From a virus: a stretch of 33,739 nucleotides of DNA. The position numbers and the translations under genes were made by a program. The stretch spans positions 1 to 33,739 of IMG/VR virus record IMGVR_UViG_3300009103_001982. One strand, 5' to 3'. Below the pieces are notes generated by a model. The model saw only the letters and a list, made by a program, of their open reading frames with translations, had not been told where the DNA came from and did not search any database. This document shows positions 20,786 through 27,533 of the stretch, one piece after another (within the stretch, counting starts at the first letter, position 1; each line of letters opens with the position of its first letter).

Positions 20786-21441
20786 GCGCAGAGACACAAT
20801 TAATAGTTGCCATACGATCACCAGCGGGACAAAAACAGCGCAGGGACGCCATAAGAGAAACTTGGGGGAAAGCTTTTTTAGAGCATGGGGCACAAGTTTT
20901 TTTTGTGGTATCTGGGGGGATTGTTCAACGAAGCAACCCACAACTTAAAGAGGACGTACTTTATACTCCGGGGATTGACGCACATAGAGATTTAACGAAT
21001 AGGATGATTTGGCTTTGGTCATACCTAATGGGAAGCTGTTCGTTTACTCATGTTTTAGTAATGGATGATGATTGTAGCGTTAACGTGCCCCTTTTTATGT
21101 CTCTCCCGTGGAATGAGCATAATGCTTGGGGACATAATAGCGGTGGGTTTTTATCTGGATGTGCCGTAGTTTTTTCTAAGTTTACTATAGGTCATCTTTA
21201 TGAAAATATGTCGAGAGATGACGTAGTTATCGGAAGTATGCTGACTCGCGCGGGAATTGTAATGGAGCACGCCGGATCACCTTGCGCTGTAAGACCGTGG
21301 TTACCGGACGTAAAACTCATTAACGAAAGCCATAAGGGAGCGGGAGGAGGTTATGCTTTTGGAGATGAGGGCGTAGCGATACAGCACTATGTTCGTACTC
21401 CTCAAGAAATTATTCATAATCACCTGAGACTAAATAATTAA
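20782..21441 (+). CDS. GT31-like beta-1,3-glycosyltransferase
   Basis: 219 residues from ATG 20782. The RRDAIRETWG motif (20-29), DLTNRMIWLW (70-79), the metal-binding DDD (95-97) in VLVMDDDCSVN, GGFLSGCAVVFSK (121-133) and DDVVIGSMLTRAGI (146-159) follow the order of the Galactosyl_T (family 31) enzymes, where they correspond to RxxIRxTWG, DxxxNLTxK, DDD, and EDVxxGxxLxxLGI. GT31 enzymes are best known in eukaryotes. There is no membrane anchor. It would add galactose or N-acetylglucosamine to an unknown acceptor. It shares a 4-base tail overlap with the opposite-strand gene at 21438. Confidence 0.82.
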   Translation: MSAETQLIVAIRSPAGQKQRRDAIRETWGKAFLEHGAQVFFVVSGGIVQRSNPQLKEDVLYTPGIDAHRDLTNRMIWLWSYLMGSCSFTHVLVMDDDCSVNVPLFMSLPWNEHNAWGHNSGGFLSGCAVVFSKFTIGHLYENMSRDDVVIGSMLTRAGIVMEHAGSPCAVRPWLPDVKLINESHKGAGGGYAFGDEGVAIQHYVRTPQEIIHNHLRLNN

Positions 21442-21758
21442 TTCCACTTTTCAAAGCCCTTTAGCTGCCCCAAGATATTCAAAGTGTTCTCGCACCTTAT
21501 ACTATCAACTTGAATTGTTTTTGGATAGTTTAGTTCCCTATCAATTCTTACCCCTTCTTCCGCCCATTCAGGAAGGACGAAATCATCCACAAAATCAAAC
21601 CATCCTTTTTTTCTTAATAGGTTAAAATAATAATCAGTTTCCTCTTTGCTAGCCTCAAGAAGAATGTCATAACTGAGTTCTTCTTTTGCCATCATGGTGA
21701 TATATCTAAAATAAAGGCCCTCGTCACAAGATAAGCTGGAAACAATAATCAAATTCAT
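21438..21758 (-). CDS. Unknown protein, 106 aa
   Basis: Reads MNLIIVSSLSCDEGLYFRYI, then a helical middle (YDILLEASKEETDYYFNLLRKKGWF) and an acidic/aromatic C-terminus. The opening beta-strand is Rossmann-like, but no nucleotide motif follows. A leftward gene, divergent from the epimerase with 15 bases between starts, so the two may share regulatory sequence. No function recognised. Confidence 0.5.
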   Translation of the reverse strand: MNLIIVSSLSCDEGLYFRYITMMAKEELSYDILLEASKEETDYYFNLLRKKGWFDFVDDFVLPEWAEEGVRIDRELNYPKTIQVDSIRCENTLNILGQLKGFEKWN

Positions 21759-21773
21759 GTAGTATATTACACT

Positions 21774-22694
21774 ATGAAGAACGTTTTAGTCACGGGTGGC
21801 GCTGGTTTTATTGGTGGGCATATTGTAGACGAGCTTATAAATAGAGGAAAAAACGTAATTGTTATAGATAATGAATCCTCTTCTTCTGCGGATCAATACC
21901 ATTATAATGAAAGCGCAACTTATTTTAAACACGACATCACTGACTATAATAAATTATCATTTATGTTTAGAGACTACCCGCCCTTAAACGTAGATACAAT
22001 TTTTCATTTAGCAGCATTATCAAGAATTCCATACAGTATAGAATATCCTGAGAAAGCCTGCAAAACAAATTACATGGGAACCTTGAATGTTTTAGAAATT
22101 GCTCGTCATTACGGGGTTAAGCGAGTAATATACTCTTCTACATCTTCAGCTTATGGACTAAAAAATAAAATACCACTCAAAGAAAGTATGACCCCAGACT
22201 GCCTCAACCCATATTCCGCAAGTAAGGTCGGGGGAGAAAATCTTTGCAAGATGTACCACTCCCTTTATGGGGTAGAAACAATTATATTTAGATATTTCAA
22301 CGTTTATGGAGAAAGACATCCTCTTGAGGGCTCTTATGCCCCCGTAATAGGAATTTTTGACAGGCAATCTAAGGCCGGAGAGCCCATGACCATTGCGGGA
22401 GACGGACTACAAACAAGGGATTTTACTTACGTGCAGGACGTTGTACGGGCAAATATGCTTGCAGCAGAAACAACCAACAAGGACGCTATTGGTGAAATAT
22501 TTAATGTTGGAGCTGGAGAAAACCACTCTATCTTTGATATAGCTAAATTTATTGGGGGAGAATGTATTTTTGGACCCCCAAGAGAGGGCGAGGCGCGAGA
22601 CACGTTGGCAGATATTACTAAAATTAAAAAATTATTAGGCTTTGAGCCTAAAACAAAATTGGAAGATTGGATAGCGGGGAGAAATAATAAATAA
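21774..22694 (+). CDS. NAD-dependent sugar-nucleotide epimerase (GalE-like SDR)
   Basis: 306 residues of the extended short-chain dehydrogenase family. The NAD loop GGAGFIGG is at 8-15, Asp32 in VIDNESS sets NAD preference, and the active site is Ser122-124 with Tyr147 and Lys151 (PYSASKVG). RYFNVYG and FTYVQDVVRAN follow, typical of UDP-glucose/UDP-glucuronate epimerases or dehydratases. It would supply a sugar nucleotide to the glycosyltransferases, possibly downstream of the UDP-sugar dehydrogenase at 15105. The exact substrate cannot be told. Its ATG follows ATTACACT, the reverse complement of the AGTGTAAT motif found at other gene starts. Confidence 0.88.
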   Translation: MKNVLVTGGAGFIGGHIVDELINRGKNVIVIDNESSSSADQYHYNESATYFKHDITDYNKLSFMFRDYPPLNVDTIFHLAALSRIPYSIEYPEKACKTNYMGTLNVLEIARHYGVKRVIYSSTSSAYGLKNKIPLKESMTPDCLNPYSASKVGGENLCKMYHSLYGVETIIFRYFNVYGERHPLEGSYAPVIGIFDRQSKAGEPMTIAGDGLQTRDFTYVQDVVRANMLAAETTNKDAIGEIFNVGAGENHSIFDIAKFIGGECIFGPPREGEARDTLADITKIKKLLGFEPKTKLEDWIAGRNNK

Positions 22695-22697
22695 AGG

Positions 22698-22703
22698 TGT
22701 AAT
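22698..22703 (+). promoter_or_regulatory. GTGTAAT motif 7 bases before ATG 22711
   Basis: TGTAAT in AGGTGTAATA, exactly 7 bases before the ATG, as at 14550 and 18230. Confidence 0.4.
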
Positions 22704-22710
22704 AACTGTT

Positions 22711-23178
22711 ATGGCAAAGAAAAAACAGCGAATTAATAAACAAACTGGGGCAATTGACCCCGGAAAAGGGAAAACTAGGCCGCATCATAAAGAAGCGCTA
22801 AGAAAAACCCTCAAGGAGTCTAAAGGGGGATATCACCAAGATACACAATCTAAACTAGGGGCTGATACTCTTAAACATAGGGTACGACAGAATGAAAATG
22901 ATTACGTGCCAAGAACGCCAAATAAATACCAATCAAATTTTAAGAAAGTAAAAGAATCCAAGCATGAAGCCACATACGAATGGTTTGAAGATAACGGGCA
23001 CGCAGATCATCTTCAGTACAAAAGAAAAACGGTTATAAAAGAAGGGTCTGAGCCTGTGGTCATGTGTACCATCACCACGGAAGAGTATCAAAAAAATTAT
23101 AAAGAAATTTTTGGAGAAAGAGAGCGCGGCGTTAATGTCGATGGCGGCTTTAAGAAATTTAAAAAAGTTTATAAATAA
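22711..23178 (+). CDS. Unknown basic protein, 155 aa
   Basis: Lys/Arg-rich with a long disordered N-terminus (KKKQRINKQTGAIDPGKGK, TRPHHKEALRKTLKESKGG) and a folded C-terminal part (YEWFEDNGHADHLQYKRKT, MCTITTEEYQKNYKEIFGE). It may bind nucleic acid. The stop overlaps the next ATG by one base (TAATG). No family recognised. Confidence 0.55.
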   Translation: MAKKKQRINKQTGAIDPGKGKTRPHHKEALRKTLKESKGGYHQDTQSKLGADTLKHRVRQNENDYVPRTPNKYQSNFKKVKESKHEATYEWFEDNGHADHLQYKRKTVIKEGSEPVVMCTITTEEYQKNYKEIFGERERGVNVDGGFKKFKKVYK

Positions 23179-23351
23179 TGAGTGGAAAAGGCGACAAACC
23201 AAGACCAGTAGACAAGGAGAAGTACGACGAAAACTTCAATAAAATTTTCGGTCCTAGAGTTCCTTGGTGGAAAAAACGAAAAAAGTTGTTGACAGATAAA
23301 AAAGATCCTCTATCATTAAAACATGAGGATGAAAGAAATAAAAAACGGTAG
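23178..23351 (+). CDS. Conserved short phage protein (SGKGDKPRPV type), 57 aa
   Basis: Begins MSGKGDKPRPVDKEKYDENF and continues NKIFGPRVPWWKKRKK. This N-terminus recurs in many phages as a very conserved short protein of unknown function. The last 25 residues are lysine-rich. Its 3' half contains the promoter for the next gene. Start and reading frame are supported by this conserved opening. Confidence 0.7.
   Translation: MSGKGDKPRPVDKEKYDENFNKIFGPRVPWWKKRKKLLTDKKDPLSLKHEDERNKKR
23289..23316 (+). promoter_or_regulatory. Near-consensus promoter inside the upstream gene
   Basis: TTGACA (23289-23294), 16-base spacer, TATCAT (23311-23316), then 6 bases to ATG 23323. The start codon is about where transcription would begin, so the mRNA should be leaderless. 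Confidence 0.65.
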
Positions 23352-23538
23352 CCTCTACTTCAATTTTAACAGAGGAAGAGTAGAGCGGGTTAGAAGCAAA
23401 ATGAATTCTTCGTCAGTAATGACGTCAGAACCCCACAAAGATACCCTTTTGGGGGCAAAGGCGAACGATTTAAGGATGGCCACCGATGATGAGGTGGCGA
23501 AGTATAAACAAGAGAGTGAAGTAGTTCACGCTAATTAA
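23323..23538 (+). CDS. Unknown protein, 71 aa
   Basis: Starts at ATG 23323 or 23329 (MRMKEI). It has a beta-like opening (NGSLYFNFNRGRVERVRS) and a helical C-terminus (LRMATDDEVAKYKQESE). The middle HKDTLLGAKANDLRMAT resembles short phage proteins that describe a bound ligand region, without proof. It overlaps the previous gene by 29 bases. Its transcript would start at the ATG. Confidence 0.55.
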   Translation: MRMKEIKNGSLYFNFNRGRVERVRSKMNSSSVMTSEPHKDTLLGAKANDLRMATDDEVAKYKQESEVVHAN

Positions 23539-23539
23539 G

Positions 23540-23887
23540 ATGCAAGTTGTAGTAATTTACAATCCAAAAAAGAAGTGCTTAGAAGTTAAGGGTAGGAAAG
23601 AGAATGCCCGTTCTTATGTCGATAAGCCAGTGGTGCTTAAACGTACCCACGCTTTAGAAATGGGAGAAGTTTCCATTACCAAGCAAACACTTACTGGAAA
23701 AGTAGATTTAGACGACATTCGCTCTTTGGAAGAAAAGAAAAGCCCTCGCCCGAAGTGGAAGCACCAAGTGAGGGTTAAGAGGCAGAAGGGGAAGACCCCG
23801 AAACTTGTAAATTTAAAAGACGGGAAAGATATTGATCAATATAATCCCAGAGTCTTCTTAGAAGATTCTAAAATTTTTGTTCTTTAA
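23540..23887 (+). CDS. Unknown basic protein, 115 aa
   Basis: Starts one base after the preceding stop. Beta-strand opening (MQVVVIYNPKKKCLEVKG), then a highly basic middle (KKSPRPKWKHQVRVKRQKGK) and an ending FLEDSKIFVL. Likely small and nucleic-acid-binding. No family recognised. Confidence 0.5.
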   Translation: MQVVVIYNPKKKCLEVKGRKENARSYVDKPVVLKRTHALEMGEVSITKQTLTGKVDLDDIRSLEEKKSPRPKWKHQVRVKRQKGKTPKLVNLKDGKDIDQYNPRVFLEDSKIFVL

Positions 23888-23895
23888 AATAATTT

Positions 23896-24261
23896 TGCTG
23901 GTTGATCACCAGCAAAGGGTGTGACCGAATAAACTGCTGTCGCGGCAGTTAAGGTGCAGCGTCTATAGGTAGGAGATTACCGTCTCTGGGGACTTATAAA
24001 GGCTGGCTCAAAGTAGGGTTTCTCACGAAACTCAAGCTGTGACCCCGAAACGATGGAGGTAAATGAGATTCCTCCCACCCATTAATTTTGAAATTGAGCG
24101 GATAGCGATAGGCTTTGTGTCTTACCTCTCGAACCAGATGAGGTAGTCCTTGTAGTGTTAACTCTAATTCGGTTAAACAAATAGCCTTACGCCGTGACCC
24201 TCTCTTTTTCAGCCTAAAGGCGGTGAACTTTCTTAACGGATTTGTTCACCGTCTTTTTTTT
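23896..24261 (+). ncRNA. Large structured non-coding RNA (about 365 nt) with terminator
   Basis: The region has no coding frame but many stems: TGCTGGT/ACCAGCA at 23896-23914 (7 bp), GTTTC/GAAAC at 24018-24031, GGAGG/CCTCC at 24055-24075, TACCTC/GAGGTA at 24123-24145, and a 10-bp terminator stem before eight Ts. The dense hairpins, lack of ORF and ending terminator strongly suggest a stable RNA on the plus strand. No tmRNA, RNase P, 6S or group I/II core is recognised. GOLLD- or ROOL-like phage RNAs are possible relatives, unproven. Confidence 0.65.
24219..24261 (+). terminator. Rho-independent terminator of the large RNA
   Basis: GGCGGTGAAC (24219-24228) pairs with GTTCACCGTC (24244-24253) in 10 bp with one G-U, then eight Ts (24254-24261). 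Confidence 0.85.
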
Positions 24262-24262
24262 C

Positions 24263-24290
24263 TTGAAATAATAAAAAAAAACCGTAATCT
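24263..24290 (+). promoter_or_regulatory. Promoter, leaderless type, twin of 7718-7745
   Basis: TTGAAA (24263-24268), 16-base spacer, TAATCT (24285-24290), 8 bases to GTG 24299. The 14 bases TAATCTTAATTAAG are identical to those before ATG 7754, with identical spacing to -35 and start codon. Confidence 0.65.
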
Positions 24291-24298
24291 TAATTAAG

Positions 24299-24583
24299 GT
24301 GAAAAACTTTTTTGAGCCAGACGACGAGCACGATTTTCATGATATGGAAAATGTTCCTCAATATACTATTGAGCGCTACTTTGCTCAGGTTGAAGAAATA
24401 CTGCTTATTTTTGAAATGCAAGAGTTTTTTGTTTCTGACGAGACTCAGGTTCAAGATTTTAGCTTTACCCCACAGGAATTTGAGCTTTACAACCACAGGC
24501 TTAAAGCAAAGTATGGTGTCGAAATGACTAAAGATAGTTATATCTGGGAGATAGCAGAGGAAATTCATGAAAACCAATTCTAA
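24299..24583 (+). CDS. Unknown acidic protein, 94 aa
   Basis: GTG start placed by the promoter at 24263-24290. Acidic and aromatic (FFEPDDEHDFHDMENV, TIERYFAQVEEILLIFEMQEFF), mostly helical. Its end overlaps the next gene by 17 bases. No function recognised; the strong acidity could mean a DNA-mimic or inhibitor-type phage protein, which is speculation. Confidence 0.55.
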   Translation: MKNFFEPDDEHDFHDMENVPQYTIERYFAQVEEILLIFEMQEFFVSDETQVQDFSFTPQEFELYNHRLKAKYGVEMTKDSYIWEIAEEIHENQF

Positions 24584-24899
24584 AGACTTGTTTGAGGTAA
24601 TTTGCGGAAGCTACCGTAATAGTATAAAAATAGACAGAGAAGTATTCGAGTCTTATAAAGACGCTTGTTTCGAGGCGGCAACACAAAGTATTGAAGAATA
24701 TTTTAGAGACACAGACCCGATGGAGGCGGCGACAATTAGCATATTTTGCGTAATAAGAATGAAGGGAAATCAAAAAGAAAATGACTTTGTTATCTTAACT
24801 CATCATATGCTAAGAAATGCTGGGCATCATGATTTAGCAAACGAGTTTGAAAGAGCTTCGGACACATACCTTTCGGCTTTGAATAAAAAAGAAAAATAA
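24567..24899 (+). CDS. Unknown protein, 110 aa
   Basis: Helical protein with SKDLFEVICGSYRNSIKI, ACFEAATQSIEEYF and LTHHMLRNAGHHDLANEFE. Two HH pairs close together might bind metal, but no known motif is formed. Coupled to its neighbours by overlap. Function unknown. Confidence 0.5.
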   Translation: MKTNSKDLFEVICGSYRNSIKIDREVFESYKDACFEAATQSIEEYFRDTDPMEAATISIFCVIRMKGNQKENDFVILTHHMLRNAGHHDLANEFERASDTYLSALNKKEK

Positions 24900-24903
24900 T
24901 TCC

Positions 24904-25071
24904 ATGAAAGATAGAGAAGTTAATATAAATGTAAGTGGAAAGCATATCCACAGGACTCCAATCGAAGTTACTAACCCCCACAAAAACACAAAACACGATT
25001 GGTGGGATGAGGTGTGCAAAAAGCATGGGGCAAAAAATTACTTCCCCAAAAACAAAGATAAGAATAAGTGA
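24904..25071 (+). CDS. Unknown small protein, 55 aa
   Basis: Polar and basic (KDREVNINVSGKHIHRTPIE, TNPHKNTKHDWWDEVCKKHG). The stop TGA overlaps the next gene's GTG start. Function unknown. Confidence 0.45.
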   Translation: MKDREVNINVSGKHIHRTPIEVTNPHKNTKHDWWDEVCKKHGAKNYFPKNKDKNK

Positions 25072-25859
25072 AAGACATAAAGGGTAAATACATAAGAGTA
25101 AATTACTGGAATCGTTACTTCGTTCACGTAGTCAAAATGATTTTAGAACATTTTGATAAGGAAGAGTACAGTGATACGGTTTTTATATTAGGTTCATATA
25201 TATTTTATGATTTTTCGTTTTTTCAAGACAAATACAAAAATAAAAAAATAATAATTTACCAAATGGAGCAGCTTTTTATAGCCAAAGAACCCCATTGGGT
25301 TGACGTGCCGAAGGTATGTAGACGTTTAAACGAAGCTAAGGCTGCTGGTGCTGAAATTTGGGAAATGTGCGCTGTAAACGAAGCGTTTCTGTTAGAGCGC
25401 AGCATCAAGGTAGACAAGGTTTTACCACTTAAATACGCCAAGACGCTTGAAGAACTAAACGTAGACGCGGAACCAGAAATAGATTTATTTTTTTATGGAA
25501 ATTTAAACGAAAGAAGAAGCAGAAAACTTGCTAGTTTGGCTTATAATTTTTACCACAAAGACGTTTCTATAATGTGGATCTCCAACCTAGATTTTGACCT
25601 CCAAAAAAAGTACATAGAGAAATCAAAAATCATTTTAAACATTCACCATACCGAAAATTTTAACAGACAAGAACAGCCAAGAATATTTTACGCGCTGATT
25701 AATAAAAAATGCGTACTTAGTGAACCAAGCCAAAGAAACTACTTTGGCGGCGCAATAATTGAGAGCGAAAACCTTGTGGATTCAGTGCAGTTTTTATTAA
25801 AAAACAATAGGTATAAACACTACGGAGAAATAGCTTATGAACTTTTTAAAAGGATGTAA
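25068..25859 (+). CDS. Glycosyltransferase-like protein (GT-B fold)
   Basis: 263 residues with GTG start overlapping the previous stop. The C-terminal half shows a GT-B pattern: IDLFFYGNLNERRSRKL, SIMWISNLD, IILNIHH, EQPRIFYALINKKCVLSEPS, then a SENLVDSVQFLL helix. This is similar to family 1 and CgeB-like transferases in which a small set of motifs forms the donor site. The N-terminal half (IYQMEQL, VPKVCRRLNEAK) is acceptor-type. Sugar and acceptor unknown. It adds to the dispersed glycosyltransferase set. Confidence 0.7.
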   Translation: MKDIKGKYIRVNYWNRYFVHVVKMILEHFDKEEYSDTVFILGSYIFYDFSFFQDKYKNKKIIIYQMEQLFIAKEPHWVDVPKVCRRLNEAKAAGAEIWEMCAVNEAFLLERSIKVDKVLPLKYAKTLEELNVDAEPEIDLFFYGNLNERRSRKLASLAYNFYHKDVSIMWISNLDFDLQKKYIEKSKIILNIHHTENFNRQEQPRIFYALINKKCVLSEPSQRNYFGGAIIESENLVDSVQFLLKNNRYKHYGEIAYELFKRM

Positions 25860-25864
25860 TAATG

Positions 25865-25892
25865 TTGATTTTTCGTAAAGACAGACTAATAT
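25865..25892 (+). promoter_or_regulatory. Promoter, leaderless type, for the Tat-signal protein
   Basis: TTGATT (25865-25870), 16-base spacer, TAATAT (25887-25892), 7 bases to ATG 25900. Confidence 0.6.
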
Positions 25893-25899
25893 TTAATAT

Positions 25900-26412
25900 A
25901 TGAACAGAAGAGACTTCATCAAGGCATCAATTCCTGCTGTGGCACTGCCAGCAATTGCAATTACCTGCAAATATGAGGACGATGAGAAGGGGCCAGAGAA
26001 AGAATCTAACAATGTTAGCTGGCCTTATCGTGTTTATTGCTATGAGAGAGAGCAGGGCGAATGGACTTTTTCCCAAAATACTAGGGGGAGTTTCGATTAC
26101 CAAAGAGAGTATATGACTTTTGAGGAGGAGAATGATCTTTCTTGGAATCCGCATTACGCTACTGGATGGATGGATGGTGGTGTTTTACATTTTCAGACCT
26201 TTGATAATGCTACTGACTTTGTTGATATGCACGTTAGGACCAAAGATGACATTAATATTATAGATTCTATCTACGATGTTTACCGTCAGTCTGATGATGG
26301 GGGCGCAGAGATACAGGTTGCACACTATTGGTTTAACGGAGATACGGGCAGCCAGATTCAATGGCAGCAGGAAGATTTTAACACAAACTTTAATAAGGTG
26401 GAAAGTGGCTGA
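25900..26412 (+). CDS. Predicted Tat-exported protein, 170 aa
   Basis: The N-terminus MNRRDFIKASIPAVALPAIA is a classic twin-arginine signal (RRxFIK followed by a moderately hydrophobic stretch), with a possible cleavage/lipobox cysteine at AITC. The mature part is Trp/Tyr/Asp-rich and beta-like (SWPYRVYCYE, NPHYATGWMDGGVLHFQTF, AHYWFNGDTGSQIQW). Nothing like an enzyme active site is visible. A phage protein with a Tat signal is unusual. The preceding promoter implies a leaderless mRNA. Possible roles are a periplasmic or surface moron protein. Confidence 0.7.
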   Translation: MNRRDFIKASIPAVALPAIAITCKYEDDEKGPEKESNNVSWPYRVYCYEREQGEWTFSQNTRGSFDYQREYMTFEEENDLSWNPHYATGWMDGGVLHFQTFDNATDFVDMHVRTKDDINIIDSIYDVYRQSDDGGAEIQVAHYWFNGDTGSQIQWQQEDFNTNFNKVESG

Positions 26413-26539
26413 AGAACATACTTTTTGGAAGAGGGTATGGTACCTATTGGCCGTCGCAGTTATGAGCGCGGGGTACTTTATTGCAGCCATAGGAATAGGT
26501 CTTTGGGAATTAATCAAAACCCCATTTAATAAAAAATGA
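26405..26539 (+). CDS. Small membrane protein, 44 aa
   Basis: GTG start overlapping the Tat-protein stop. It has one long hydrophobic segment (VWYLLAVAVMSAGYFIAAIGIGLW, about residues 11-34) between short charged ends. The stop overlaps the next ATG by 4 bases, so it lies in a coupled unit. Function unknown. Confidence 0.5.
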   Translation: MAEEHTFWKRVWYLLAVAVMSAGYFIAAIGIGLWELIKTPFNKK

Positions 26540-27135
26540 CACCCAGACAACACAAAAAATCTGAAGAGTTTCGTCTCAAAAAATCTCAGGAAGCAGCCGA
26601 AGCTTGGCATCCGAAATTGTCTTCTTCTCGTAGAAAATTAAGAAGCGTCTTAAAAGAGATGGAATTATTTAAGCTTCGCCAAGAAAACATACCCTTAATA
26701 ATAAAGTTAGTAGAAAATCCCAACTATAAAACGTCCGGACTGTTTGGGGGTGCGGTAGACTTGTTTACGCATGATTGTGTTCATGTATTGCTTGGCCGTG
26801 GCCTTCTGCTCAAAGACGAGGCTTTTGTAATAGGGTACACAATGGGATCAACGAAGAGCATGAAGCGATGGAAAAGAAATCTTTTTATGTTCGTATCTAA
26901 ATATTTTTATCCCAAGGGATACAAATTCGGAGAGGAAGAAAGGTTTGTGTTTAATATGGGCGTGGTTGCTGGATCGCTATGTCCTACTGATTTGTCTCAA
27001 ATAAATTTTAAAAAATATTTAAATAAACAAATAGGCACAATAAGAAAAGATTTAAAAATAGATGTTGATTTTTTAAAAAAATATTATAGCCTAGAGAAAA
27101 GATGCTTCAACTCCAAAGAAAGTCAAAGGCTGTGA
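26536..27135 (+). CDS. Coq4-like protein with HDxxH-x11-E motif
   Basis: 199 residues. HDCVH at 79-83 is followed exactly 11 residues later by Glu95, the zinc-binding HDxxH-x11-E motif of Coq4, in FTHDCVHVLLGRGLLLKDEAF, close to the Coq4 HDxxHVLxGxG pattern. Coq4 helps assemble the ubiquinone-synthesis complex. The N-terminal 50 residues are charged. Its length (Coq4 is about 240-330) and the rest of the sequence fit loosely. A role in quinone or respiratory metabolism of the host is inference; the motif could also be convergent. The end overlaps the next gene by 34 bases. Confidence 0.55.
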   Translation: MTPRQHKKSEEFRLKKSQEAAEAWHPKLSSSRRKLRSVLKEMELFKLRQENIPLIIKLVENPNYKTSGLFGGAVDLFTHDCVHVLLGRGLLLKDEAFVIGYTMGSTKSMKRWKRNLFMFVSKYFYPKGYKFGEEERFVFNMGVVAGSLCPTDLSQINFKKYLNKQIGTIRKDLKIDVDFLKKYYSLEKRCFNSKESQRL

Positions 27136-27344
27136 AAAAAGACCTACTTGGTTGGTTGGGCGCGCTATTCGTTGTTTTTGGGTACTATCTTAACGCTAAT
27201 GAATCAATAGAGTCTTGGCCTGTTTGGATAGTGGGAAATTTGTTTATTGGGAAACACTGCCTAGATAAAAAGGCTTACCCTGCGGCAGTTATGTCTTTTG
27301 TTTTAGTGGTTTTAAATATTTATGGATATTTTAAATGGTTATGA
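27102..27344 (+). CDS. Small membrane protein, PnuC-like fragment, 80 aa
   Basis: Three hydrophobic segments: LLGWLGALFVVFGYYLNA, WPVWIVGNLFIG and MSFVLVVLNIYGYFKWL. The order GWxGxxxxxxGY, WPVWIVGN, then LNIYGYxxW resembles the last part of PnuC/DUF-type membrane proteins, but it is much shorter than a transporter. The overlap with the Coq4-like gene and the ATGA overlap with the next suggest coupling. Function unknown. Confidence 0.55.
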   Translation: MLQLQRKSKAVKKDLLGWLGALFVVFGYYLNANESIESWPVWIVGNLFIGKHCLDKKAYPAAVMSFVLVVLNIYGYFKWL

Positions 27345-27532
27345 AAGATGAATTTAAAAAAATTGTTAAAGATACGTTAATTGAATATTCTTATGATAAT
27401 GACGCTCAAAAGATTGACTTAACAACAGAGGTATCTCAAGATTTACTTTCCGAAGCCATAGAAGAAAGAATAAAATCAAAATTTCATATTTTTAGAATAA
27501 ACAAAATTTTAACGGGCGATAGCCCCGAATAA
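27341..27532 (+). CDS. Unknown protein, 63 aa
   Basis: ATG 27341 overlaps the preceding stop (ATGA) and is chosen over ATG 27335. Charged helical protein (KDEFKKIVKDTLIEYSYDND, LSEAIEERIKSKFHIFRINK). It ends just before the small structured RNA. Function unknown. Confidence 0.5.
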   Translation: MKDEFKKIVKDTLIEYSYDNDAQKIDLTTEVSQDLLSEAIEERIKSKFHIFRINKILTGDSPE

Positions 27533-27533
27533 T

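Noticed and set aside
24290-24577. Minus-strand frame of 95 codons opposite the acidic gene at 24299
   Set aside because: It overlaps a promoter and a coupled rightward gene, and lacks a start signal.
26276-26404. A longer upstream start for the 44-aa membrane protein
   Set aside because: The upstream part lies in another frame inside the Tat-protein gene and has no helical or signal character; the GTG at 26405 fits the coupled overlap better.
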